Positions 1 to 5,314 of a stretch of 5,314 bases of DNA are shown here, one piece after another. A program made the translations under genes and the position numbers. The notes under the pieces were generated by a model. The model was not told the DNA's origin. It searched no databases and worked only from the letters and a program-made list of their open reading frames with translations. The first letter of the stretch is position 1. Every line of letters begins with the position of its first letter. The stretch spans positions 1 through 5,314 of the forward strand of contig CAITOG010000271.1 in assembly GCA_903893955.1 (NCBI GenBank), in the 5' to 3' direction. This DNA is from an uncultured Actinomycetes bacterium (GTDB lineage Bacteria; Actinomycetota; Acidimicrobiia; Acidimicrobiales; RAAP-2).

Positions 1-410
1 ACCACAAAGAGCGCCACCGCGAGGATGAGCCCCTTCGCCACCGCGATAGCGGGGCGATGGGGGACAGAGGCGACGGTTGTCCGGATCGACCCTGTCGAGT
101 ACTCGGAGGTGATCACCAATGCCCCGAGGACGCCGACGACGATCTCGGTCACGAAGGACCCAGCCTGAGAGATACGCACTGGGTCGAACTGTGCTCGGTC
201 AGCGACGCCCGCCTGCGTCCAGTGGTTGGCGAAGACCCAGCTGAAGAGGGCAGCGAAGCCGATACCGCCGACGACGATGACGGCGAGCGAGATCCACGTG
301 GATCGGACCGAACGGAGCTTGGTCCACTCTGAGGCGAGGAGCGTCCTGACGCCGGCTCGGCCGGTGACGTCGAAGTTGTGGTCGACCGAGGTCGGCAGGG
401 TGCTGCTCAC
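1..410 (-). CDS. ABC-2 type transporter permease, N-terminal part (cut by window edge)
   Basis: This is the membrane subunit of an ABC exporter that would pair with the ATPase encoded just upstream. 136 codons are visible. The protein has a soluble N-terminus, then the segment SEWTKLRSVRSTW (residues 28-39) leading into a first membrane helix at about 40-60. A second hydrophobic segment lies at about 87-101, followed by EYSTGSIRTT (103-112), and a third helix begins near 121. The E-Y-S-T-G-S-I-R-T-T motif is characteristic of actinobacterial ABC-2 permeases. I chose the GTG start because it overlaps the ATPase stop in a GTGA arrangement and has a GGGAG ribosome binding site 7 bases upstream (plus-strand positions 418-422). 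The overlap implies translational coupling and a two-component exporter. The substrate cannot be read from the sequence. The C-terminal part lies outside the window. Confidence 0.87.
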   Translation of the reverse strand, partial: MSSTLPTSVDHNFDVTGRAGVRTLLASEWTKLRSVRSTWISLAVIVVGGIGFAALFSWVFANHWTQAGVADRAQFDPVRISQAGSFVTEIVVGVLGALVITSEYSTGSIRTTVASVPHRPAIAVAKGLILAVALFV

Positions 411-1327
411 GACGATGCTCCCGGAAGACCGGACTGGTACTCAGCTGAGCTCGAGGTGAGCTCCATGAAGACTTCCTCGAGGCTGGCCTTGACCGGCGTG
501 AGCTCATGGAGAGCGACCTGTGCACCATGCGCTGCATCGCCGACAGAGGCGGCGTCGATGCCGGTCACCAGCAGCTCGCCGTCGTCACCAGCCTCGATCT
601 GGCCGCCGGCTCGCTCGACCGCTTGGCGCAGTCCAGCTGGATCAGGGGTACGAACCGAGACCGTCGCCACGGTGTGCGACTCGATGAAATTGTCCACGGT
701 GGTATCGGCGATGAGGCTGCCCTTGCCGATGACGACCAGATCGGTCGCCGTCTGGGACATCTCGCTCATGAGGTGGCTCGAATAGAAGATCGTGCGCCCC
801 TCGGTGGCAAGCTGCTTGAGCAGGTTGCGGACCCACAAGATGCCCTCTGGGTCGAGCCCGTTGATCGGCTCGTCGAACAACAACACGCCAGGATCGCCGA
901 GGAGTGCGCCGGCGATCCCGAGCCGCTGGCCCATGCCGAGAGAGAACTTGCCGACCTTCTTCTTCGCCACAGCGGCCAGACCGACGAGCTCGAGCACCTC
1001 GTCGACTCGCTTGGTGGGGATCGAGTTCGACTGGGCGACCGACAGGAGGTGGTTTCGAGCGGATTGACCAGGATGGACGGCCTTGGCATCGATGAGAGCA
1101 CCAACCTCTCGCAGCGGCCACCGGAGGTCGTGATATGCCCTGCCACCGATGGTCACCGATCCCTTGGAGGGGTGGTCCAAGCCGAGGATCATCCGCATGG
1201 TCGTGGACTTCCCGGATCCGTTGGGGCCGAGGAATCCAGTGACGACGCCTTCGCGGACCTCGAAGGACAGATCGTTGACGGCCAGCGTCGAGCCGTAGCT
1301 CTTCGAGAGGCTGTGAGCGGTGATCAA
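407..1327 (-). CDS. ABC transporter ATP-binding protein (ABC-2 exporter ATPase)
   Basis: This is the cytoplasmic ATPase that drives the exporter whose permease follows it. At 306 residues it has the usual length for a single-domain ABC-2 ATPase with a C-terminal extension. Visible motifs are Walker A GPNGSGKST (34-42), signature SLGMGQR (129-135, a variant of LSGGQ), Walker B LLFDEP (149-154), D-loop NGLDP (156-160) and switch histidine H185 in SSH. The Q-loop position reads GALIDAKAVHP (76-86) with no glutamine; as I recall, this is typical of this actinobacterial subfamily. The C-terminus ASLEEVFMEL (281-290) is also family-typical. The start is TTG at 1325-1327: the frame is open back to a TAG at 1364-1366, but no ATG or GTG lies in that stretch, and starting at M-I-T fits the family. 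No strong ribosome binding site precedes it. The gene is transcribed divergently from the cytochrome operon. The substrate is unknown: drug, peptide or lipid export are all possible. Confidence 0.92.
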   Translation of the reverse strand: MITAHSLSKSYGSTLAVNDLSFEVREGVVTGFLGPNGSGKSTTMRMILGLDHPSKGSVTIGGRAYHDLRWPLREVGALIDAKAVHPGQSARNHLLSVAQSNSIPTKRVDEVLELVGLAAVAKKKVGKFSLGMGQRLGIAGALLGDPGVLLFDEPINGLDPEGILWVRNLLKQLATEGRTIFYSSHLMSEMSQTATDLVVIGKGSLIADTTVDNFIESHTVATVSVRTPDPAGLRQAVERAGGQIEAGDDGELLVTGIDAASVGDAAHGAQVALHELTPVKASLEEVFMELTSSSAEYQSGLPGASS

Positions 1328-1503
1328 CGGATAACCGCAAGCGTGGAGTGCATCTCCATCACGCTACCAGTGGTGTCCTCTCGTCTGGTCTGCGACCGCC
1401 AGCGATCAGATCTCATGAGCAACGTCGTGGTCCTCTGGGACGTTCGGCCCTATCGCCGCAGCGAAGGCAGGCGTACGGTGACGAGCGACGAAGGAGGCGA
1501 CGA
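1328..1503. promoter_or_regulatory. Divergent intergenic region between ABC exporter and cytochrome b operon
   Basis: This 176-base spacer must hold promoters for both the leftward ABC pair and the rightward cytochrome operon. I could not find a convincing -35/-10 pair on either strand. Weak TANNNT-type -10 candidates are TACGGT at 1474-1479 (plus strand) and TAGCGT, read on the minus strand, at 1361-1366; neither has a good -35 partner. A short perfect palindrome, CTCATGAG, sits at 1412-1419 close to AGATCT. A GTG at 1348 opens the downstream frame early, but it lacks a ribosome binding site and would give a hydrophilic leader unlike the rest of that protein, so the stretch is treated as non-coding. 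Confidence 0.5.
1492..1497 (+). promoter_or_regulatory. Ribosome binding site of the 60-residue membrane protein
   Basis: AGGAGG lies 6 bases before the ATG at 1504. It is a near-perfect anti-16S match and decides the start of the small gene over the GTG at 1348 in the same frame. Confidence 0.85.
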
Positions 1504-1686
1504 ATGTTCGCATCGATTTCTCTGGCTCTGGGGGCGATCTTCAACCTCATGGGTTCTGGGCACTACATCCACTGGGGCTTCGTCCAGATCTCGGTGGCCA
1601 ACCTGCTGGTGATCGTGCTCATGGTCGTGACGTTCTTCGCCGCGATCTTGATCCCGTTCCGGCACAAGAGCGGAGGTAAGTCATGA
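1504..1686 (+). CDS. Small single-helix membrane protein, first gene of the cytochrome b operon
   Basis: This is a 60-residue protein. It has a short N-terminal region containing GSGHYIHWGF (17-26), then one strongly hydrophobic helix at about 27-50 (ISVANLLVIVLMVV and on), ending in PF and a basic tail RHKSGGKS. The basic tail suggests the C-terminus is cytoplasmic. H20 and H23 sit just before the helix, near the outer membrane face. The start is fixed by AGGAGG 6 bases upstream. The stop overlaps the start of the cytochrome b gene (ATGA), so the two are probably translationally coupled, and a stoichiometric small subunit or assembly factor is a reasonable inference. I recall similar short ORFs with an HW-x-x-x-SV-x-NL pattern beside cytochrome b genes in other actinobacteria, but cannot confirm this here. 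It has no Cys and no known cofactor motif. Annotation pipelines could easily miss it or start it too early. Confidence 0.8.
   Translation: MFASISLALGAIFNLMGSGHYIHWGFVQISVANLLVIVLMVVTFFAAILIPFRHKSGGKS
1672..1676 (+). promoter_or_regulatory. Ribosome binding site of the cytochrome b gene
   Basis: GGAGG lies 6 bases before the ATG at 1683, inside the last codons of the preceding small gene. It supports this start and suggests strong independent or coupled translation of cytochrome b. Confidence 0.8.
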
Positions 1687-2384
1687 CGACGACCCACGAC
1701 GCCCCACCGGCCTATGAGCCCCTGCCAGAGGACGCCGACCTATGGACGGCGAAGATCCGCCGGAAGTTGGTGCGTGCGCTACCTCCTGACCGGATGGTGC
1801 CGGACCGACAGCCGGCATACCTCTCGTCGTGGATCTACATCTTCGGCGCCCTGACGATGTCAGCGCTGGCGGTGGTGATCATCACCGGCACGCTGTTGGC
1901 GCTTGAGGGTCCCGCGTGGTGGCACCTTTCGACCGTCGGTCTCTTCGTGAACTCGTTGCACCTCTGGAGCGTGGAGCTCTTCTTCTTCTTCATGGTCATC
2001 CACCTGTGGGGGAAGTTCTTCATGGCGGCGTGGCGGGGCAACCGGACGCTGACATGGATGACTGGCGTGATCACCTTCATGGCGTCGATCGGTGCCGGGC
2101 TCACCGGCTACCTCTCACAGACCAACTTCGAGTCACAGTGGATCGCCACCCAGGCCAAGGACGGGATCAACGCCATCGGTGCCGGCGCCTTCTTCAACGT
2201 CCTCAACTTCGGACAGATGCTGATGTGGCACATCATGATCCTGCCGCTCGCAGTGGTCGCGCTGACCGTCCTGCACATCTTGTTGGTCCGGACGAAGGGC
2301 ATTGTCCCGCCGTTCGAGATCGCGTCGCCCGAAGGTGGCGCGCACGCCGACGCCACCGCTGAGACCGCTGGAGTTGAGGGCTGA
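1683..2384 (+). CDS. Cytochrome b N-terminal domain protein, b6-type (diheme quinol-reactive subunit)
   Basis: This is an integral membrane diheme cytochrome b of 233 residues carrying only the four-helix N-terminal half, like cytochrome b6. Hydrophobic helices lie at about 49-74 (A), 88-117 (B), 123-143 (C) and 181-202 (D). The four expected heme-ligand histidines are H93 and H107 in helix B, and H183 and H198 in helix D. The helix D pair is separated by 14 residues, the b6 spacing, rather than the 13 usual in bc1 cytochrome b. RTLTWMTG (121-128) and the LTGYLS segment (140-145) are family features. The loop after helix C reads YLSQTNFESQW in place of the usual LPW motif. There are no cysteines, so the extra covalent heme of b6f complexes cannot be attached. 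The gene overlaps the upstream one by 4 bases and the downstream one by 1. The role is inferred as electron transfer between the quinone pool and a partner not visible here. The C-terminal PEWY-bearing half is absent. Confidence 0.9.
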   Translation: MTTTHDAPPAYEPLPEDADLWTAKIRRKLVRALPPDRMVPDRQPAYLSSWIYIFGALTMSALAVVIITGTLLALEGPAWWHLSTVGLFVNSLHLWSVELFFFFMVIHLWGKFFMAAWRGNRTLTWMTGVITFMASIGAGLTGYLSQTNFESQWIATQAKDGINAIGAGAFFNVLNFGQMLMWHIMILPLAVVALTVLHILLVRTKGIVPPFEIASPEGGAHADATAETAGVEG

Positions 2385-3343
2385 TGTCGAAGAACCGACG
2401 CTTCAACCCGGATCGTGACGTCAATCCTTGGAAGGGTGCGTACCGGCCGTACGACATCGCGAAGGAGGTCACGGTCTGCTTCATCGTCGTCGCACTCCTG
2501 GTGATCGTGCTCTCAGCGCTCTTCGGCTCGCCTGATGTGAAGTCGGTCACGCTCAAGTCCTGGTCGAACGCTGATCGGGTCGATTTCGCCACCACGGCGA
2601 TCGCCGAGCTCGACGGAACGAGTGGGACGGCGACCTACGGCGCGCCCTACAACAACGTCGCTGGCTCAGGCCAGAAGGTCGGCCCGGTCTCGCTCGTGAA
2701 CCTCATGGGCGTGCACATCCCGGTGAACCCGTCGGCTGACTTCGTGATCAACCCATTGACCACAGTGACAGGGCAACCTGCGCTGAGCAAGGCGCTGGCG
2801 ACCTTCAAGGCAGCCTCACCAGCCCAGCAAGCCAAGTGGGAGAAGGCCTACGAGGACGCCGTCGCCAAGGCCAAGGTGGTCAATAACACGTTGGTCGTGC
2901 CGGCGGGCCCGTATGGTCCGGTTGGCGTGTTGATCGGCGAGCTCACCTCGATGGCGACCTCAGGCGCCCTCGACACCTCAATCATCAACTCGAGCGGCTT
3001 CTACAGCACCGACTACACCAAGTCGCTCCTCTTCGTCGCTGACAGCGGCTACCTCGCCAACAAGGGCGCCGCGGAGCACCTCAGCGGCGACCAGTGGGGG
3101 ATGATGAACGGGACAGCCAACTACCCAGGGCAGCCGTGGCTGTGGCTCTACACCCTCTGGTACCAGGTGCCGCCGTTCTCGACGAGCTGGTCAGCAAATG
3201 CAGATGCGCTCGTCTGGGCCTTCATGATGGTGTTGACCGCACTGCTCTTCTTCGTGCCGCTCATCCCGGGCCTTCGATCCATACCGCGCTGGAGCCGGAT
3301 CTACAGGCTCATCTGGCGGGACTACTACAAGGGTCGGGTTTAG
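2384..3343 (+). CDS. Membrane-anchored protein with large extracytoplasmic domain, partner of cytochrome b
   Basis: This 319-residue protein is of unassigned function. It has a basic cytoplasmic N-terminus, a first membrane helix at about 29-47, an extracytoplasmic domain of roughly 225 residues (48-273), a second helix at about 274-297 and a basic cytoplasmic tail. The layout obeys the positive-inside rule. Segments worth noting are YGAPYN (85-90), a probable helical stretch at 133-165, an aromatic-rich region at 250-264 containing LYTLWYQVPPF, and IPGLRSIPRW (294-303) in the tail. There is no CXXCH, no Rieske motif and only one cysteine (C32), so it carries no obvious heme c or iron-sulfur cluster. 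The start overlaps the cytochrome b stop (TGATG), with GGAG 10 bases upstream. Its position suggests it replaces or complements subunit IV of a b6f-like complex. The tail helix plus aromatic segment could be a degenerate remnant of that subunit, but this is inference. No PEWY motif is present. Confidence 0.8.
   Translation: MSKNRRFNPDRDVNPWKGAYRPYDIAKEVTVCFIVVALLVIVLSALFGSPDVKSVTLKSWSNADRVDFATTAIAELDGTSGTATYGAPYNNVAGSGQKVGPVSLVNLMGVHIPVNPSADFVINPLTTVTGQPALSKALATFKAASPAQQAKWEKAYEDAVAKAKVVNNTLVVPAGPYGPVGVLIGELTSMATSGALDTSIINSSGFYSTDYTKSLLFVADSGYLANKGAAEHLSGDQWGMMNGTANYPGQPWLWLYTLWYQVPPFSTSWSANADALVWAFMMVLTALLFFVPLIPGLRSIPRWSRIYRLIWRDYYKGRV
3340..3343. other. Overlapping stop codons of convergent genes
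   Basis: The plus-strand TAG of the cytochrome operon (3341-3343) and the minus-strand TAA of the LysR gene (3340-3342) share bases. There is no intergenic space, so any terminator for either transcript must lie inside the opposing gene. I saw no obvious hairpin-plus-T-run there. Confidence 0.9.
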
Positions 3344-4212
3344 GAACCGAGCAGCAGGTGGGCGAAGATCGCCGCCGCTGGTGACGGTGGCGCATCGCGT
3401 CGCAGCAGGGTGAGTTCGCGCTCGAGGGGGTCGACCAGATCTCGCATCACTGCGCCTCGCGCATGAGCTACTTCAGCGAGAGGGGCTGGCACGAGCGCCG
3501 CACCAGCGCCGGCGAGCACCAGCGGGATCACGGCATCTCGTTGCGCGACCTCGACCGCAACCCTGGCGGAGAGGCCGACTCGGTCGAGCGCCTCGTCGAG
3601 CACCTGGCGTGTCGAGGTGCCCGGTGGGAAGGCCACTAGGTCGTGTCGGACAAGCTCTTCGAGGCTGAGGTCGCCCTCGACACTCGACGCTGCCGGAAAG
3701 ATGACCTTGAGGCGCTGCGAGCCGGCTCGAACCGCCACCAGGCTCCCGAAGCTGCCAGCAGAGGTGGCGAGGCCGAGCTCTGCCCGGCCTGAGCTGACCA
3801 TCTCGACGAGCGAGTCATGGTCCTCGGGGTCCAGGATCTCGACGCTGACGCCAGGATGAGCGGCTCGAAGCCTCCCCACGGCATCGGCCACTGGATCAGT
3901 CGCGAGCGTCGGCAGGCAGCAGATCCGGAGCGTCCCTCCTTCGAGGCCAAGCACGCTCCTCGCTGCCTCGACGCCGATGTCGAGCTCGGCCAGCGAACGG
4001 CGAAGGTGTGGCTCGATCGCACGACCGGCTGCGGAGGGCAGGACGTGGCGCCCAAGGCGATCGAGCAGCGGAATCCCGACCGACTCCTCGAGCTCCTTCA
4101 CGGCGGTGGAGAGGGCCGGCTGTGAGAGGTGGAGCGAGCGGGCGGCGGCCGAGAACGAGCCGTGGTCGATCACTGCGAGCAGGTATTTGGCTCGCCGGGA
4201 ATCCATAAGCAT
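3340..4212 (-). CDS. LysR family transcriptional regulator
   Basis: This is a DNA-binding regulator of 290 residues, a normal LysR length. The N-terminal winged helix-turn-helix covers about residues 5-64, with the core at GSFSAAARSLHLSQPALS (18-35), followed by the linker helix. The C-terminal effector-binding fold begins at GGTLRICCL (92-100) and contains the usual RAELGLAT (143-150) and LVLAGAGAALVP (231-242) segments. It is divergent from the MFS transporter gene across a 64-base spacer, the classic arrangement for a LysR regulator controlling its neighbour and itself; that link is inference. Two in-frame ATGs open the gene (4210-4212 and 4204-4206). No ribosome binding site precedes either, and a -10-like TATAGT sits so close that the message may be leaderless and start at the second ATG. 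The inducer cannot be predicted. Confidence 0.93.
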   Translation of the reverse strand: MLMDSRRAKYLLAVIDHGSFSAAARSLHLSQPALSTAVKELEESVGIPLLDRLGRHVLPSAAGRAIEPHLRRSLAELDIGVEAARSVLGLEGGTLRICCLPTLATDPVADAVGRLRAAHPGVSVEILDPEDHDSLVEMVSSGRAELGLATSAGSFGSLVAVRAGSQRLKVIFPAASSVEGDLSLEELVRHDLVAFPPGTSTRQVLDEALDRVGLSARVAVEVAQRDAVIPLVLAGAGAALVPAPLAEVAHARGAVMRDLVDPLERELTLLRRDAPPSPAAAIFAHLLLGS

Positions 4213-4214
4213 TA

Positions 4215-4220
4215 ACTATA
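4215..4220 (-). promoter_or_regulatory. Possible -10 element of the LysR gene
   Basis: Read on the minus strand this is TATAGT, a good match to TATAAT, but no -35 is visible 16-18 bases upstream. The predicted transcription start (about 4206-4208) would fall downstream of the first ATG and practically at the second, pointing to a leaderless mRNA. Confidence 0.35.
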
Positions 4221-4233
4221 GAACACCCAAATA

Positions 4234-4245
4234 ACAAGTATTTGT
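4234..4245. repeat. Inverted repeat ACAA-N4-TTGT, candidate operator
   Basis: A short dyad in the middle of the divergent spacer, with GTAT in the core and AT-rich flanks. Its central position between the two genes makes it a candidate binding site for the LysR protein. It is short enough that chance is a real alternative. Confidence 0.35.
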
Positions 4246-4250
4246 ATTCT

Positions 4251-4260
4251 AGGTCGACCT
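4251..4260. repeat. Perfect 10-base palindrome AGGTCGACCT
   Basis: A perfect self-complementary decamer between the possible transporter -10 and the GTG start. It could be an operator half or a second regulator site in the transporter leader. Its function is unproven. Confidence 0.35.
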
Positions 4261-4276
4261 CGCTCATGATGACAGC

Positions 4277-5314
4277 GTGAGGATCAACGAGGATGGCGAG
4301 CTCAAGCCGCGCAGCCGCTTCTTTTTTCTCAATGAAGTGCGGCGGCCCGACGCCGTGAGGGAGTGGCGCCATGCCCCTTGGCTGGCGGTGACAGCAGTGT
4401 GCCTCGGTGCGCTCATGAGCCAGCTCGATGCGAGCATCGTCACGCTGGCCTTCCCCACCCTCGAACAAAGCTTCCATGTCCCGCTTGGAGCTGTCACCTG
4501 GATCGGGCTCGCGTACCTGCTCACCTTGGTCTCCACCCTCGTGGTCTTCGGGCGGATCAGCGACATGGCCGGCCGCAAGCTGATCTACGTCTATGGCTTC
4601 CTCGTCTTTCTCGTCGGCTCGCTGCTCTGCGGCACCGCACCGACCCTGACCGTCCTGATCGCGAGTCGAGTGCTCCAGGCCATCGGCGGCGCGATGATCC
4701 AAGCCAACTCAGTGGCGATCGTGGTGCTCTCGCTCCCTGCGTCGAAGCGAGCCAAGGGCCTCGGGATCCAAGCAGCGGCGCAGGCGCTCGGGCTTGCCCT
4801 CGGGCCGACGATCGGCGGCGTGCTCGTCGGTCTCCTCTCGTGGCGATGGCTCTTCCTCGTGAACATCCCGGTCGGGCTGATCGCGCTGCCGGCATCGATG
4901 GCATTCATTCCACGCAGCCGGAAGCTCTCTGCGACGCGTCCGCTGGACTGGGCAGGGGCCATCCTGCTCTTGGTGGCGGTGGCCGGGGTCCTCGCCTCCT
5001 TGTCGATGGGCGGGACCCGAGGGTGGCTCTCACCGCTGGTCCTCGGTGGCTTCGTGGCTGGCGCGGGAGGCCTCATGGCACTCGTCTGGCGGGAGCGGCG
5101 AACTGCGGATCCGCTGCTGTCGCCGAAGCTGCTCAAGGATCCCGTCATCGCCCGTGGGCTCGGTGCTGCGAGCCTCGGCTACTTCGTCCTCTTCGCCTTC
5201 TTGCTCACCGTCCCCTTCGAGGTGGAACGAGCCATGGACGGATCGCCGGTCTCCGCCGGTCTCGACCTCCTGGCGCTGCCGCTGGCGCTCGGGCTGGCGG
5301 CACCGCTCGCCGGT
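4277..5314 (+). CDS. MFS transporter, DHA2 (14-helix drug:H+ antiporter) family, cut by window edge
   Basis: This is a proton-driven efflux transporter in the cytoplasmic membrane; 346 codons are visible and the C-terminal part is missing. Motifs seen are QLDASIVTLAFPTL (49-62, motif D1 in helix 1), GRISDMAGRK (92-101, motif A), RVLQAIGGAM (131-140, motif B with R131), LGLALGPTIGG (171-181, motif C, typical of antiporters) and WRWLFLVNIPVG (189-200, DHA2-typical). The start is uncertain. GTG 4277 gives an Arg-rich cytosolic lead of about 33 residues; GTG 4337 and GTG 4355 are shorter in-frame options, and none has a ribosome binding site. I prefer 4277 because it keeps the segment RSRFFFLNEVRRPDAV, which I recall in long-N-terminus relatives. 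The frame is blocked upstream by TAG at 4250-4252. The gene is probably controlled by the divergent LysR regulator. The substrate is not predictable. Confidence 0.88.
   Translation, partial: MRINEDGELKPRSRFFFLNEVRRPDAVREWRHAPWLAVTAVCLGALMSQLDASIVTLAFPTLEQSFHVPLGAVTWIGLAYLLTLVSTLVVFGRISDMAGRKLIYVYGFLVFLVGSLLCGTAPTLTVLIASRVLQAIGGAMIQANSVAIVVLSLPASKRAKGLGIQAAAQALGLALGPTIGGVLVGLLSWRWLFLVNIPVGLIALPASMAFIPRSRKLSATRPLDWAGAILLLVAVAGVLASLSMGGTRGWLSPLVLGGFVAGAGGLMALVWRERRTADPLLSPKLLKDPVIARGLGAASLGYFVLFAFLLTVPFEVERAMDGSPVSAGLDLLALPLALGLAAPLAG

Larger units (their letters stand above)
4213..4276. promoter_or_regulatory. AT-rich divergent promoter/operator region between LysR and MFS genes
   Basis: This 64-base spacer is clearly richer in A and T, over its first 40 bases, than the GC-rich coding DNA around it. 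It holds a -10-like hexamer for the LysR gene, a possible plus-strand -10 TATTCT at 4245-4250 for the transporter (no good -35), and two dyads annotated separately. It is the expected LysR binding region. I did not find a clean T-N11-A palindrome that stands out from the AT background. Confidence 0.6.

Noticed and set aside
1412..1419. Palindrome CTCATGAG as an operator
   Set aside because: Eight bases is too short to separate from chance, with no second copy or symmetrical flank nearby.
1348..1503. N-terminal extension of the small membrane protein from GTG 1348
   Set aside because: No ribosome binding site at 1348, while AGGAGG sits 6 bases before ATG 1504. The extra 52 residues are basic and low in hydrophobicity, unlike a signal or membrane segment.
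506..1612. Long plus-strand open frame antisense to the ABC ATPase
   Set aside because: Its translation is hydrophilic with no recognisable domain, it runs through the divergent promoter region, and the opposite strand encodes an ATPase with all core motifs. It is a GC-rich shadow.
2384..3343. Third operon gene as a Rieske protein, cytochrome c or standard subunit IV
   Set aside because: There is no CXH/CXXH cluster motif, no CXXCH and no PEWY, and only two membrane helices instead of three.
3344..3420. Terminator hairpin after the cytochrome operon
   Set aside because: No stable stem followed by a T-run was found. The stretch is coding for the C-terminus of the LysR protein on the other strand.
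3896..4702. Minus-strand open frame spanning the LysR start, spacer and MFS gene
   Set aside because: It is rich in Arg, Asp, Glu and His with no family features, and it overlaps two clear genes and their promoter region.

Overview
The window is GC-rich and densely coded, with short or overlapping gene junctions. It looks like chromosomal DNA of an actinobacterium (Actinomycetota). The main clues are the ABC-2 permease with an EYSTGSIRTT motif, its partner ATPase with the GLDPEG motif, and the split b6-type cytochrome b with a Y-L-S-Q loop after helix C. An acidophilic or Acidimicrobiia-like lineage is possible, but that is only a guess from gene style. No RNA genes, CRISPR arrays, insertion sequences or convincing terminators were seen.

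Region 1 (1-1327, minus strand) is an ABC-2 type exporter. An ATPase of 306 residues starts at a TTG codon. It is followed by its membrane permease, whose GTG start overlaps the ATPase stop codon; the permease runs off the left edge. Region 2 (1328-1503) is the intergenic space between this pair and the next, divergent operon.

Region 3 (1504-3343, plus strand) is a tightly overlapped three-gene operon. It encodes a 60-residue single-helix membrane protein, a b6-type diheme cytochrome b N-terminal half (233 residues), and a 319-residue protein with two predicted membrane helices flanking a large extracytoplasmic domain. Together they look like a compact quinone-linked membrane redox module. 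It has no Rieske protein, no cytochrome c and no recognisable standard subunit IV in this window. This is the most interesting part of the window.

Region 4 (3340-5314) pairs a LysR-type regulator (minus strand) with a divergent DHA2-type MFS transporter (plus strand, cut by the right edge). They share a 64-base AT-rich regulatory spacer containing dyads. The expected logic is that the LysR protein controls its own gene and the efflux pump. The stop codons of the LysR gene and of the last gene of the cytochrome operon overlap, so these convergent genes have no space between them.
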